59,903 bases of DNA from a bacterium (GTDB lineage Bacteria; Zhuqueibacterota; QNDG01): assembly GCA_021158245.1 (NCBI GenBank), contig JAGGVB010000181.1, forward strand, positions 1 through 59,903. The letters are read 5' to 3'. Both the position numbers and the translations under genes were made by a program. Below, piece by piece: positions 8,209 through 17,164 of this stretch; the first letter of the stretch is position 1; each line of letters opens with the position of its first letter. The notes under the pieces are model-generated. The model did no database searches and was not told the DNA's origin. It saw nothing but the letters and a program-made list of their open reading frames with translations.

Positions 8209-8252
8209 ATATTCATATATCTGAATATACAAAGTATTCTCATATATAGCAA
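8209..8252 (-). promoter_or_regulatory. trxB operon promoter with ArsR-type operator
   Basis: On the minus strand TTGCTA (8247-8252) and TATATT (8224-8229) are 17 bp apart. The -10 box lies inside ATATTCA-N6-TGAATAT (8209-8228), which also reads ATTC-N8-GAAT. A second half-site pair GAATA-N7-TATTC overlaps at 8223-8239. The position fits repression by the ArsR protein of the operon. Confidence 0.75.
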
Positions 8253-8311
8253 GTGTTTTTTTATTAACGTGATATTTTATTATAGAATCAATCGGATGCA
8301 GGCAAAAATAA

Positions 8312-9187
8312 TCAAGATTTATTTTTTCTGTGCGTCTTTATACCATCAACAGTGTAGATTACAAGTGCACACCATACAAAAACAAATCCCGTTAATCTGT
8401 TCAAAGAGAAAGATTCATTATAAATTATAACTCCGACAAGAAATTGTAAAGACGGGGCTATATACTGTAATATTCCTATAGTGGAAAGAGGTATTTTTCT
8501 AAGCCCTTCTGTAAAGAGAACCAGAGGTATTGCAGTAGCAGCGCCTGTAAAAATCAGCAGCATCGTCTGAAAACCCGACACATGGCCAAATGCACCGGTA
8601 CCGTTACTCTCAAAAAAACCGAGAATAACAATAACAGGTAAAAGTAAAATCCCTGTTTCAACAAACAGCCCTTCCATAGAACCGAGAGGCCCTAATTTAT
8701 GTATAAGCCCGTAAAATCCGAATGTAAATGCAAGGATGATTGAAATCCACGGGAAACTTCCGTAAATAAAAGTCAAATACAAAACCCCGACAAACGCAAT
8801 ACCAATTGCAACCCACTGCGTTAAGCGAAGTTTCTCCTTTAAAATCAATACTCCGAGGAACACACTTATTAAAGGATTAATAAAATACCCCAGGCTTGCT
8901 TCAACAATGTAACCGGAATTCACGGCCCAGACATAGGTTGTCCAATTCAATGCAAGCATTAGTGCTGTTCCTGCATATAGAAATACATGAGATACTTTTA
9001 ATTCAGGCCGTATATCTTTAATTTTATTTTTGTAAAGCAGAGCGGCAAGAAGCAGTAAAAAAGACCAGAGGATTCTGTGGCAGATTATTTCGTACGCTCT
9101 TATATTCTGAATAGCTTTCCAGTAAATCGGGAAAAATCCCCACATAAGATATGCTGATACTGCATATAGTTTCCCTCTGTTCTTCAT
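8312..9187 (-). CDS. rarD: RarD-type EamA-family permease
   Basis: 291 residues, about ten hydrophobic helices, with the RarD signature at the start (YLMWGFFPIYWK) and NWTTYVWAVNSGYIVEASL in the fourth helix. RarD proteins are inner-membrane drug/metabolite transporters; the chloramphenicol link from other bacteria is not evidence of substrate here. Encoded alone between the redox operon and the flippase gene. Confidence 0.9.
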   Translation of the reverse strand: MKNRGKLYAVSAYLMWGFFPIYWKAIQNIRAYEIICHRILWSFLLLLAALLYKNKIKDIRPELKVSHVFLYAGTALMLALNWTTYVWAVNSGYIVEASLGYFINPLISVFLGVLILKEKLRLTQWVAIGIAFVGVLYLTFIYGSFPWISIILAFTFGFYGLIHKLGPLGSMEGLFVETGILLLPVIVILGFFESNGTGAFGHVSGFQTMLLIFTGAATAIPLVLFTEGLRKIPLSTIGILQYIAPSLQFLVGVIIYNESFSLNRLTGFVFVWCALVIYTVDGIKTHRKNKS

Positions 9188-9219
9188 GTTGCAAGTCTCC
9201 GGGGCAAAAGATGAAAGAG

Positions 9220-10680
9220 CTACATGGATCTTTTTAAGATACCTTTGATCCGCTCAATTTCTATGGGTTCATAAAATTTTAGAATAAAAAGCACTGCAGG
9301 AAAAATCAATACCAATAATGCCTTAAATATCAAATTGTAAACTGTTGCAAAATTTGCATATCCTGCAGCAGCGAAAAGCAGCAAACCGACAAACAGCATA
9401 ATAATCAACTTTTTATATTCGTATGAAATATGATAACCCCTGTTTGAAAGTACAAGAGTAACAATATACAGAAGAACAAAGGAGATAATTGTCGCCCATG
9501 CAGCTCCGAACATTTTAAATTTGGGAACTAAAATAAAATTAAGCACTATATTCAAAACTGCCGCACACACTGTTACAGTTGCAAGAGCAGATGTCTTTTT
9601 CTGCAACAGCAATCCTATATTAACTACCGAACGTGCTCCGCTAAAAATATATGCCAATATTATTAACGGGACAACTCTATAAGCAGGCCAATAATCAGAT
9701 GAACGTGCAAACAGATGTACAATCTCTCTGCTGAATACAGCCATACCAAGGCCTGCCCACAGGAGGATAAAAACGATATAAGTCATTATCTTGCTGTAAA
9801 ATCTTTTATCTCCCTTATGTCCGAAAATTTTATATGCGATCGGAAGAACGCTCAAAGAGAACGACTGAATAAAAACCATGTTAAGTACACCTGCAATCTT
9901 ATATCCCAAATTATAGAGGCCTACTTCCCTGTAATCAACTAAAATTTTAAGTACATATCTGTCACCCATATTCAGGATCATGCCTGCGAGAGAATTTATC
10001 ACAAGAGGCAGCCCGAACAGCATTGAAGCCTTTACAGGCGCGCTCAAAAATATTGCCTTCATGCTCTTTGCCACTACAGGCAAAAGAATAACAAATAAAA
10101 CAGCATCTCCAATGACCATTGAGTATAATATCCCGGTGACACCCAATTTTATAAAAGCTACAAAATAGATATTAAAGGATAGAGTTACTGTTAATTTCAG
10201 AACGTTGCTGATTACAAAAATTGAAGATCGTTCCTGCGACCGCAGCACGCTTAAAAACAGTGTCGTCAGCATCCTGAGGCCTATTACAATAAAAGCCAGG
10301 CGCAAATACAACAGCATCTGCGCATCATGGATAAAACTGCTCAGAAGCACTGTTCCGCCGGTATTAAGCACCAGGCCGACACTCAGAAGCAGCAGCGAAG
10401 AAGAAAACAGGAGTTCTTTTCTGTTCTCCTTATACTCTTCAGAATCATAGAAACGCATGTAAGCCTGATTCTGCCCAAGCATAAGAACCTGTGACATAAT
10501 CAGAATGGTGACTTCTACTATGCCAAGGACGCCATAATCCTTAAGAGTTATATGGGAAGTGTAGAGAGGAAGCAGAACAATGCCAATCAATTTTGCAGCA
10601 ATATTGCCAAAGCTGTAAATCACCGAGTGTTTCAAAGTTTTCTTCAGGAGCTGCAGCATAATGGTTTCTTTTCTATCCAT
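9220..10680 (-). CDS. Polysaccharide flippase (PST/Wzx-like, MATE fold)
   Basis: 486 residues with about 12-14 membrane helices, starting with SFGNIAAKLIGIVLLPLYTSHI, typical of Wzx/MurJ-fold exporters that flip undecaprenyl-linked glycans. Its ATG overlaps the stop of the sulfotransferase gene (TAATG), so the two are translationally coupled. The glycan exported may therefore be sulfated, or the sulfotransferase may act on the same envelope polymer (inference). Confidence 0.88.
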   Translation of the reverse strand: MDRKETIMLQLLKKTLKHSVIYSFGNIAAKLIGIVLLPLYTSHITLKDYGVLGIVEVTILIMSQVLMLGQNQAYMRFYDSEEYKENRKELLFSSSLLLLSVGLVLNTGGTVLLSSFIHDAQMLLYLRLAFIVIGLRMLTTLFLSVLRSQERSSIFVISNVLKLTVTLSFNIYFVAFIKLGVTGILYSMVIGDAVLFVILLPVVAKSMKAIFLSAPVKASMLFGLPLVINSLAGMILNMGDRYVLKILVDYREVGLYNLGYKIAGVLNMVFIQSFSLSVLPIAYKIFGHKGDKRFYSKIMTYIVFILLWAGLGMAVFSREIVHLFARSSDYWPAYRVVPLIILAYIFSGARSVVNIGLLLQKKTSALATVTVCAAVLNIVLNFILVPKFKMFGAAWATIISFVLLYIVTLVLSNRGYHISYEYKKLIIMLFVGLLLFAAAGYANFATVYNLIFKALLVLIFPAVLFILKFYEPIEIERIKGILKRSM

Positions 10681-11627
10681 TAATCAGCACTTAATTTATA
10701 CCCGTAAGTTAATGCCAGTTCTGTACAGATATCGGCAAGTTCTTTTTTTTGCAAATTACTCCAATCCTTATATTTTGGGAAATCTCCTGTTTTCTGGACA
10801 TTTACTTTTCTATTCATCTGTTTTTTAATACGAGAATGGGATATATCTGCACCTGCAAAATCAACAAGGCCTAAAATATTGGTTATATTGAAGTTTGAAA
10901 AATCAAGAGTGAACACTCTTTCCTGTCCTGTTCTCTTTTTAAAATTCTCAATAAACATATTTGTTTCACGCCACAGCCATGCATTTTTCTGAATCAAAGA
11001 ATACGACTGCCATTTTTTATAATCATAAGTACCGGGAAAGGGTTCCGGAAATGCAGGAGAACTCATATTATCCGACGTATACCAGCCTCTTCTTATTGCT
11101 GATCTTACAAATTCGCCGGGGTGCCGGTACACATGGACAAAAATGGAATCAGGTATCAACTGCGCAATTGCAGGAGCAAAAAAAGTCTGGTAGTGATTGG
11201 TTTCAACAAACCGCCTCTTTGTTTTGTAGCAGTATCTTAAATATTTTTCCCTTCCTGCAGTAAAAATTTCCTTCATTGCCTCCAACGCCAATTCTTCAGA
11301 TATCTCATTTGCATCTCCGGCAAGCGACAGAATCCTGCGGGCAAATTTATTTTGAAAAGCAAGATTCGGCTGAGGCTCATGAACTACTTTGAGGTTTTTA
11401 TCAAGACTCAAAAGAGCCTGGAACCAATTAGTACCGCACCTGCCTGTTGAAAGGAAAAATACCGGCCTGTTCAATTCTCCGAACGATGTCTCCCGCAAAG
11501 TAAAGATTGTCCCCATTCGCCGGGGAATGCCGAATTCAAAAATAAGGGATAAATTTTCAACTGATAAATCCCTTAAGAAAGTAACAGCCCTCCTGCCGAA
11601 TCCCATCTTTTCTATCTTGTCTGTCAT
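10680..11627 (-). CDS. Sulfotransferase family protein
   Basis: 315 residues. The 5'-phosphosulfate-binding loop is FFLSTGRCGTNWFQALL (near residue 60) and the 3'-phosphate-binding segment is VHVYRHPGEFVRSAIRRGW. These enzymes transfer sulfate from PAPS to hydroxyls of glycans or small molecules. No signal peptide, so cytoplasmic. It overlaps the flippase gene by the TAATG junction. No PAPS synthesis genes lie in the window. Acceptor unknown. Confidence 0.85.
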   Translation of the reverse strand: MTDKIEKMGFGRRAVTFLRDLSVENLSLIFEFGIPRRMGTIFTLRETSFGELNRPVFFLSTGRCGTNWFQALLSLDKNLKVVHEPQPNLAFQNKFARRILSLAGDANEISEELALEAMKEIFTAGREKYLRYCYKTKRRFVETNHYQTFFAPAIAQLIPDSIFVHVYRHPGEFVRSAIRRGWYTSDNMSSPAFPEPFPGTYDYKKWQSYSLIQKNAWLWRETNMFIENFKKRTGQERVFTLDFSNFNITNILGLVDFAGADISHSRIKKQMNRKVNVQKTGDFPKYKDWSNLQKKELADICTELALTYGYKLSAD

Positions 11628-11645
11628 TAACCCCTTCTATTAGCA

Positions 11646-11687
11646 GAAGAACAATTCCCTCTGCTACATACACTGGAATTGTTCTTC
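11646..11687. terminator. Long perfect stem-loop between small basic protein and sulfotransferase genes
   Basis: Arms GAAGAACAATTCC (11646-11658) and GGAATTGTTCTTC (11675-11687) pair perfectly over 13 bp around a 16-nt loop and extend by two more pairs past one mismatch. There is no clear T-tract on the minus strand, so it may be an intrinsic terminator of weak type or an mRNA 3'-end stabiliser. Confidence 0.55.
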
Positions 11688-11715
11688 CGCAGAAATCATA
11701 ACTATATTACAATGT

Positions 11716-12039
11716 CTAAATAGCTGCTTTGTGCAGAGTTCTTTTTAATCTTTTAATCCTGCTGCGTGCTTTTTTTGCAGTTTCAAGGTCTTTCTCCTTA
11801 AAAGCCTTGTCTCTGAGTGCTTTCAGTTTTTTGATATGAGCTTTAACTTCAGCCTTGTTAACTCCTATAACCTCATGATGCTCATGCATATCAATATTTA
11901 ATGCCTTGCACACTGCTTCAAGCAGATGGTCTTTATTAAGTTGTGTATATCCCTGAACAGCTTCATGATCAAGGTCTTTTGCAATCTCTTCAAGTTCTGC
12001 ATGAGTCTTTTTTTTCAATTCTCTGTATGTAAAAGCCAT
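11716..12039 (-). CDS. Small basic helical protein with Rho-N/SAP-like start
   Basis: 107 residues, rich in K, E and H. The N-terminal half (YRELKKKTHAELEEIAKDL) resembles the helix-extended-helix of Rho termination factor N-terminal or SAP-like nucleic-acid-binding domains. The C-terminal half is a charged coiled-coil-like helix ending RSRIKRLKRTL. It follows the M3 peptidase gene by 40 bp on the same strand with AGGAG upstream. I do not recognise a named family; a nucleic-acid-binding role is possible but unproven. Confidence 0.7.
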   Translation of the reverse strand: MAFTYRELKKKTHAELEEIAKDLDHEAVQGYTQLNKDHLLEAVCKALNIDMHEHHEVIGVNKAEVKAHIKKLKALRDKAFKEKDLETAKKARSRIKRLKRTLHKAAI

Positions 12040-12079
12040 TTTAATAGATCTCCTCTACAAATTAGAATGAAACATTTTA

Positions 12080-14182
12080 TTATTTAAGGCCCCTTCTCTC
12101 AAGCAGGGCATCTATCTTTGGTTCTGCACCTCTAAATCTCTTATATAAAACCATGGCATCTTCTGTCCCGCCTCTGGACAGCACGTTATCTCTGAATTTC
12201 TTTGCTGTTTTCTGATCAAACAGGCCGGCTTCCTTAAATGCTTCAAATGCATCAGCATCAAGTACTTCAGCCCATACATAACTGTAGTAGCCTGCCGAAT
12301 ATCCGCCTGAAAAAATATGGCTGAAATATGTACTTCTGTACCTGACAACTATCTGCGGAATGAGCCCTATTCTGTCCATAGAAGCTTTTTCAAATTCATT
12401 TACTCCGATTGTCACAGGTTTTGTTATTGTATGCCAGTCCATGTCAAGATAAGATGCAGCAAGGTATTCGGTTGTAGCAAAGCCCTGATTAAACGTCCCT
12501 GTTTTCTTTATCTTTTTTATTAATTTATCAGGAATAACTTTACCGGTCTTGTAGTGTTTTGCATACTCCTTCATTATAGAAGGTTCACGTGCAAAATTTT
12601 CCATAAACTGCGACGGCAGTTCAACAAAATCCTGTGCTACTGACGTGCCGGAAAGAGTTCTGTATGTACAGTTTGAAAGAAGGCCGTGAAGTGCATGTCC
12701 GAATTCATGGAAAAGCGTCTGTGCATCTTCATAACTTAAGAGAGATGGTGTATCCTTTGTTGGTTTGGCAAAATTGCAGACATTACATATCACAGGCGTT
12801 ACATTCTTGCTATTAATACGGTACTGTTTTCTGTATGCATCCATCCATGCACCGCCGCGTTTGCTCTTCCTGAAAAAATAATCAGTGTATAAAATCCCAA
12901 TATGAGATCCGTCTTTGTCTTTTACTTCAAAAACTTTCACATCATCGTTATATACCGGGATGTCATTACGTTCAACAAAACTTATTCCATAGAGATTGTG
13001 TGCTACTTTAAAAGCCTCTTTCCTTACATTCTCAAGCTGGAAATAGGGCTTAAGTTTGCTCTCATCAAGATCGTATTTGTCTTTCTTAAGTTTTTCAGCA
13101 TAATACCACCAATCCCACGGCTGAAGAGTAAAATGGTTTCCGTCTTTGCCTGCCATTTTTTGAAGCATTATCTCCTCTTTTTTGGCCTTGGCAAGAGCAG
13201 GTTTCCAGATTTTGTCAAGAAGTTTGTAAACATTAGCCGGATTTTTTGCCATATTCTCTTCAAGAACATAATCAGCATGAGTAGTATATCCAAGAAGGTT
13301 CGCCCTCTCTAATCTCAGATCAACTATCTCCTTAACTATTTTTTTATTATCAAGTTCATCGTTATGATCACCCTTGGTTATGTAGCCTTTAAACATCTTC
13401 TCTCTGAGATTCCGTTTATCAGAATACTGCAGGAAAGGAATCAAGCTTGGTTTATCAAGTGTGAAAAGCCACTTACCTTCGTATCCTTTCTCTTTTGCTG
13501 CATGGGCAGCAGCATCAATTACTGTCTGAGGCAAGCCGGAAAGGTCTTCTTTTTTATCAATTACCAGTTCAAACCTGTTATTCTCCTTAAGAATGTTATT
13601 ACCGAACTTCAATGAAAGAAGCGATAATTTTTTATTTATTTCACGGAGTCTTGTTTTTTCCTCTTCATTTAAATTCGCTCCGCCCCTGACAAAATTTTTA
13701 TATGTCTTTTTAAGAAGTGTTCTGTCTTCAGTAGAGAGATTAAGTTTTTCACGTTTTTCATATACTGATTTAATACGTTTAAATAACTTTTTGTTAAGCA
13801 TTACGTCATCTGAATGTTTTGACAGCAGAGGAGAGACCTCTTCTGCAACTTTCTGCAGCTCATCGCTAGTATTAGCTGCAAGCAGATTATAGAAAATTCC
13901 GCCGACTTTTGATAGAAGAATCCCGCTGTTATCAAGGGCTACAATTGTATTTTTAAAAGAAGGCTCTTCTTTATTTTCTGCAATTGTTTCTATCTCTTCA
14001 TTATGCTGATTAATGGCCTCCTTAAAAGCCGGCATATAATGTTTAACTTTTATTTTCCGGAAAGGAGGAGTTTGAAACGGAGTATTGAACTCCTGTAAAA
14101 GCGGGTTGCTGCTGTTTTGGGAACAGCCTGCAATAATCATCAACAGGACAACACCAACTGCTGTAAAAATTGAATATTTCAT
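12080..14182 (-). CDS. M3 family oligopeptidase (Dcp-like), predicted lipoprotein
   Basis: 700 residues, the usual length for oligopeptidase A/peptidyl-dipeptidase Dcp. Zinc-binding HEFGH lies in QTLFHEFGHALHG, and the downstream glutamate ligand region is FVELPSQFMENFA. The N-terminus is a lipoprotein signal ending IAGC, so unlike cytoplasmic Dcp this copy is probably anchored in the periplasm or on the outer membrane. It would cleave dipeptides or short peptides. Its own promoter lies at 14227-14254. Confidence 0.92.
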   Translation of the reverse strand: MKYSIFTAVGVVLLMIIAGCSQNSSNPLLQEFNTPFQTPPFRKIKVKHYMPAFKEAINQHNEEIETIAENKEEPSFKNTIVALDNSGILLSKVGGIFYNLLAANTSDELQKVAEEVSPLLSKHSDDVMLNKKLFKRIKSVYEKREKLNLSTEDRTLLKKTYKNFVRGGANLNEEEKTRLREINKKLSLLSLKFGNNILKENNRFELVIDKKEDLSGLPQTVIDAAAHAAKEKGYEGKWLFTLDKPSLIPFLQYSDKRNLREKMFKGYITKGDHNDELDNKKIVKEIVDLRLERANLLGYTTHADYVLEENMAKNPANVYKLLDKIWKPALAKAKKEEIMLQKMAGKDGNHFTLQPWDWWYYAEKLKKDKYDLDESKLKPYFQLENVRKEAFKVAHNLYGISFVERNDIPVYNDDVKVFEVKDKDGSHIGILYTDYFFRKSKRGGAWMDAYRKQYRINSKNVTPVICNVCNFAKPTKDTPSLLSYEDAQTLFHEFGHALHGLLSNCTYRTLSGTSVAQDFVELPSQFMENFAREPSIMKEYAKHYKTGKVIPDKLIKKIKKTGTFNQGFATTEYLAASYLDMDWHTITKPVTIGVNEFEKASMDRIGLIPQIVVRYRSTYFSHIFSGGYSAGYYSYVWAEVLDADAFEAFKEAGLFDQKTAKKFRDNVLSRGGTEDAMVLYKRFRGAEPKIDALLERRGLK

Positions 14183-14226
14183 ATCGCATCTCCTGATTTA
14201 GATTTAATAATTTTCTGATTAAATTA

Positions 14227-14254
14227 AATATAACAAAAAGAAGTAAAAAATCAA
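14227..14254 (-). promoter_or_regulatory. Predicted sigma-70 promoter of the M3 peptidase gene
   Basis: TTGATT (14249-14254) and TATATT (14227-14232) on the minus strand with 16 bp spacing, about 45 nt before the ATG at 14182. Confidence 0.5.
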
Positions 14255-14338
14255 TATTTTTAAATAGCAAATAATTTCATTTATAATATTGCTTGCGCTG
14301 TTTCAAACTTTTGTTTTAAAATCTCTATATTAGTAAAC

Positions 14339-14374
14339 AAAGAGGCTGTTCCTGTATTAAAGAACAGCCTCTTT
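14339..14374. terminator. Intrinsic terminator after the tRNA pair
   Basis: AAAGAGGCTGTTC (14339-14351) pairs with GAACAGCCTCTTT (14362-14374) around a 10-nt loop. T-rich sequence follows on both strands. On the minus strand it ends the tRNA-His/tRNA-Glu transcript. Confidence 0.85.
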
Positions 14375-14378
14375 TTGC

Positions 14379-14450
14379 GTCCCCAAGGGGAGTCGAACCC
14401 CTGTTGCAGGAATGAAAATCCTGAGTCCTGGGCCACTAGACGATGGGGAC
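14379..14450 (-). tRNA. tRNA-Glu (anticodon TTC)
   Basis: A 72-nt cloverleaf on the minus strand: acceptor GTCCCCA/TGGGGAC, D-arm with CTAGTGGCC, anticodon stem CAGGA/TCCTG with loop TTTTCAT (anticodon TTC) and T-arm GTTCGACTC. CCA is not encoded. It closely matches bacterial tRNA-Glu. Confidence 0.95.
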
Positions 14451-14475
14451 ATTTTATTTTCATTTTGGCCCTTTG

Positions 14476-14550
14476 GGTGAGTAACGGGATTTGAACCCGT
14501 GACCTCCAGGGCCACAACCTGGCGCTCTAACCAGCTGAGCTATACCCACC
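14476..14550 (-). tRNA. tRNA-His (anticodon GTG)
   Basis: Cloverleaf with acceptor GTGGGTA/TACTCAC plus the extra G(-1):C73 pair characteristic of tRNA-His. The anticodon loop TTGTGGC lies within stem CCAGG/CCTGG, and the T-loop is GTTCAAATC. It is transcribed just ahead of tRNA-Glu. Confidence 0.95.
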
Positions 14551-14634
14551 ATATCAATGAGAAAAGAATATAAAAAATGATTCTTTTTAAATCAAGCATA
14601 TTTTTTGTTTTTAATCTTTTTTTAAAGAAAAAGA

Positions 14635-15801
14635 CTAACTACTCTTTCCCCTCCCAATGATCTTTTCACCAAATTTTTCTTTAATTTTATCTACAACTAC
14701 TGCAGCTTTCTCCCTTTTATCACTTTTCTCAAAGGGCAATTTCTGCTGCACTGAGTCTGCTGAAACAAGCATTGTAATACCTACTCCCAATAAGCGGACT
14801 CTTTTCTCCGAAATATCTATTTCATCAAAAAGTATACAGGCCTCTGAATAAATATCATCTATTATACACACAGGATTATTTACAGTACGGTTTCTTACAA
14901 ATGTAGTAAAATCACTGAATCTTATTTTTAAATACACCGTACGTCCGCAATACCCCTGTTTACGCATGCGGAATGAAACTTTCTCAGATAAAAACAGCAG
15001 CTTTTCTTTTAAAAAACCTGTGTCATCAACATCATACTGAAAAGTTATCTCATTACTGACAGACTTTGCCTGAGAAGAATATTCAACAGGCCTGCTGTCA
15101 ATACCTCTGCTGGTTCGGTAAAGAAACATCCCCTTTGTTTTACCAAAACAGGAACAAATATCCTGTTCAGAAAGACGTACAATATCTTCAACTTTTTTTA
15201 TTCCGAGACTGTCAAGAATTTCTCTCGTCTTTATACCTACACCCCACAGCCTGCTCACTGGAAGGGGATTAAGAAAATCTTTTATCCCGTTTTGAGAGAC
15301 AAAAACAAGGCCGTCCGGTTTTTGGATGTCAGAAGCAATTTTAGCAACTAATTTATTAGGCGCAATACCAACAGAAGCTGTAATATTTTGTTCTCTCTTT
15401 ACTCTCAGTTTAATCTCTTCCGCTGCTTTTATCGGGTCTCCCAAAAGCCTTTTTGTACCTGTCATATCAAGAAATGCCTCATCAATGCTTACAGGCTCAA
15501 TAATCGGAGAAAAATCTCTGAGAATTGACATAATTTCTCTGCTGACTTCTTTGTATCTTTTCATGCGTACCGGCAAAAAAACAGCATCAGGACATAATCT
15601 ATAGGCTTTTGATATCGGCATTGCGGAATGGATTCCATACTTTCTCGCTTCGTAAGATGCAGCTGATACAACACCTCTCACCATGCCGTGCCCCGGATCA
15701 GCACCTACAACAACCGGTTTTCCCTTAAGCGAAGGGTTATCAGACTGCTCCACAGAGGCAAAAAATGCATCCATGTCTACGTGAAAAATAAGCCGTTCCA
15801 T
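14635..15801 (-). CDS. dinB: DNA polymerase IV (Y family)
   Basis: 388 residues. The catalytic motifs are [14 protein letters not shown] at the N-terminus and [11 protein letters not shown] in the palm, and the little-finger domain follows. Translesion polymerase. The ATG at 15801 lies 25 bp inside the end of the NUDIX gene, so it is co-translated as the last gene of the long rimP-to-dinB gene run. No beta-clamp-binding peptide is obvious except QQKLPF near the C-terminus, which fits the QxxLF-type clamp motif. Confidence 0.95.
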   Translation of the reverse strand: MERLIFHVDMDAFFASVEQSDNPSLKGKPVVVGADPGHGMVRGVVSAASYEARKYGIHSAMPISKAYRLCPDAVFLPVRMKRYKEVSREIMSILRDFSPIIEPVSIDEAFLDMTGTKRLLGDPIKAAEEIKLRVKREQNITASVGIAPNKLVAKIASDIQKPDGLVFVSQNGIKDFLNPLPVSRLWGVGIKTREILDSLGIKKVEDIVRLSEQDICSCFGKTKGMFLYRTSRGIDSRPVEYSSQAKSVSNEITFQYDVDDTGFLKEKLLFLSEKVSFRMRKQGYCGRTVYLKIRFSDFTTFVRNRTVNNPVCIIDDIYSEACILFDEIDISEKRVRLLGVGITMLVSADSVQQKLPFEKSDKREKAAVVVDKIKEKFGEKIIGRGKSS

Positions 15802-16265
15802 TGCTTTTTATCCGCTGTTAACTCTTTCCATTTAAAATAGTCATTAATAATTTTTAAATGGTCGAAAACAATATTATCCGGGAGATCTTCCTTATTTCTG
15901 AAAACAGCAGCATCTTTAGCATCATCAGCAGCAGATGGAATTCCTTCTGCTTTGGCCACAAAAACCGTTGAGATTGTATGCTGTCTAGGATCTCTTGAGG
16001 GATCGGAATACACACCCAGCACTGCAACCAGCTCAACGTCCAAAGAAGTTTCCTCTTTTGCTTCACGTTTTGCCGCTGTCGGAGCGGATTCTCCGTAATC
16101 TACAAAACCGCCGGGTATTGCCCACCCAAACGGAGCGTTCTGTCTGTCAATTAATACTATTCCGCCGTCAGTTTCAATTATAATATCAACCGTTGGTACG
16201 GGGTTTTTATAAACAATAATATCAGCCGAACAATGGGGGCATTGTATAACCCTTTTAGTAGACAT
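15777..16265 (-). CDS. NUDIX hydrolase with N-terminal CxxC
   Basis: 162 residues. The Nudix box is complete: [21 protein letters not shown] followed by the hydrophobic turn. The N-terminus [10 protein letters not shown] has a single CxxC pair, a remnant zinc-ribbon-like start seen in ADP-ribose pyrophosphatase-like enzymes. It probably cleaves a nucleoside diphosphate derivative; the neighbouring dinB makes nucleotide-pool cleaning attractive but this is inference. Confidence 0.9.
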   Translation of the reverse strand: MSTKRVIQCPHCSADIIVYKNPVPTVDIIIETDGGIVLIDRQNAPFGWAIPGGFVDYGESAPTAAKREAKEETSLDVELVAVLGVYSDPSRDPRQHTISTVFVAKAEGIPSAADDAKDAAVFRNKEDLPDNIVFDHLKIINDYFKWKELTADKKQWNGLFFT

Positions 16266-16276
16266 GCATCAGCTCC

Positions 16277-16747
16277 TTATTTATGATACTTACTGCCGTG
16301 CAGAATTGAATTGGCACGATAAAGCTGTTCAAAAAGTATAAGCGGAACCATATCATGGGGGAAAGTCATAAGCGAAAAAGAAAGTTTATAATCTGCCCTA
16401 TTTATAACATTTTCTCCAAGCCCTGCAGCGCCTCCGATAACAAATATAGTCTCCCCAATACTTTTTCTCTGTAAATTATTTAATAAATTTGAAAATTCTC
16501 CGGAAGATAACATTTTGCCTTTTCTGTCAAGAGCGCACACATAACTATTATCAGGAATTCTTTTAAGTATCTCCTCGCCTTCCCTGTACATCAATGAATC
16601 AGGTTTAATATTTGAACCGGATTTTACAGGCTTAAGAAGTATCTGGGATATCTTCATAAAAGGGGTCAATCTTTTAAGATATTCTTGTTCAAGCCGCATG
16701 TACTCTTCGGCTCGTTTTCTCCCGATTGAAATGATTTTTACATTCAT
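16277..16747 (-). CDS. rlmH: 23S rRNA (pseudouridine1915-N3)-methyltransferase
   Basis: 156 residues, the family's typical length. Diagnostic SPOUT-fold motifs are IFVIGGAAGLGENV and LSFSLMTFPHDMVPLILFEQLYRA, and the C-terminus is YHK. It methylates pseudouridine 1915 of 23S rRNA in the assembled ribosome. It sits between a MerR-type regulator and a NUDIX hydrolase. Confidence 0.96.
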   Translation of the reverse strand: MNVKIISIGRKRAEEYMRLEQEYLKRLTPFMKISQILLKPVKSGSNIKPDSLMYREGEEILKRIPDNSYVCALDRKGKMLSSGEFSNLLNNLQRKSIGETIFVIGGAAGLGENVINRADYKLSFSLMTFPHDMVPLILFEQLYRANSILHGSKYHK

Positions 16748-16762
16748 GAATTAATATAAAGT

Positions 16763-17125
16763 TCAGGAATCTCTGCTGTCCAGAATTCTGACAATCTCTT
16801 GTAGTGTGGCAATTATTTCATGAACAGGCAATTCCCTCTCTTTGGAATAGTCGTAGCTTTTATCAACTTTCTCTACGGCCTCTGTTCCCTGTTTAAGAAG
16901 GAATTCAATACGGTCGTCAGTAAGTCCGTTTTTTTTAAAATCTATTATTTTTATTACAAGATTCAGGTCGGAAGGTTTGTATAGCCTTCTTCCTGTTTTA
17001 CTTTTAATCGGCTTTAGAAAACTGAACTTCTTTTCCCATGACCTCAGCAACTGAGTGTCAATGCCTGCTTTCTCACTAACGTCTCGGGTTGAATAGTAGA
17101 GGCGTTTGATTTTAGGGCCATCCAT
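16763..17125 (-). CDS. MerR-family DNA-binding protein
   Basis: 120 residues with a MerR winged helix at the N-terminus: STRDVSEKAGIDTQLLRSWEKKF, then the wing residues GRRLYKPSDL. The C-terminus is short and helical, without cysteines or a ligand domain. Such minimal MerR proteins are frequent in Bacteroidota-like genomes. It lies in the dinB-side operon; target unknown. Confidence 0.85.
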   Translation of the reverse strand: MDGPKIKRLYYSTRDVSEKAGIDTQLLRSWEKKFSFLKPIKSKTGRRLYKPSDLNLVIKIIDFKKNGLTDDRIEFLLKQGTEAVEKVDKSYDYSKERELPVHEIIATLQEIVRILDSRDS

Positions 17126-17164
17126 ACTGACCTCTTTAATCTTTATCCCCCGGGATTATCGGCC

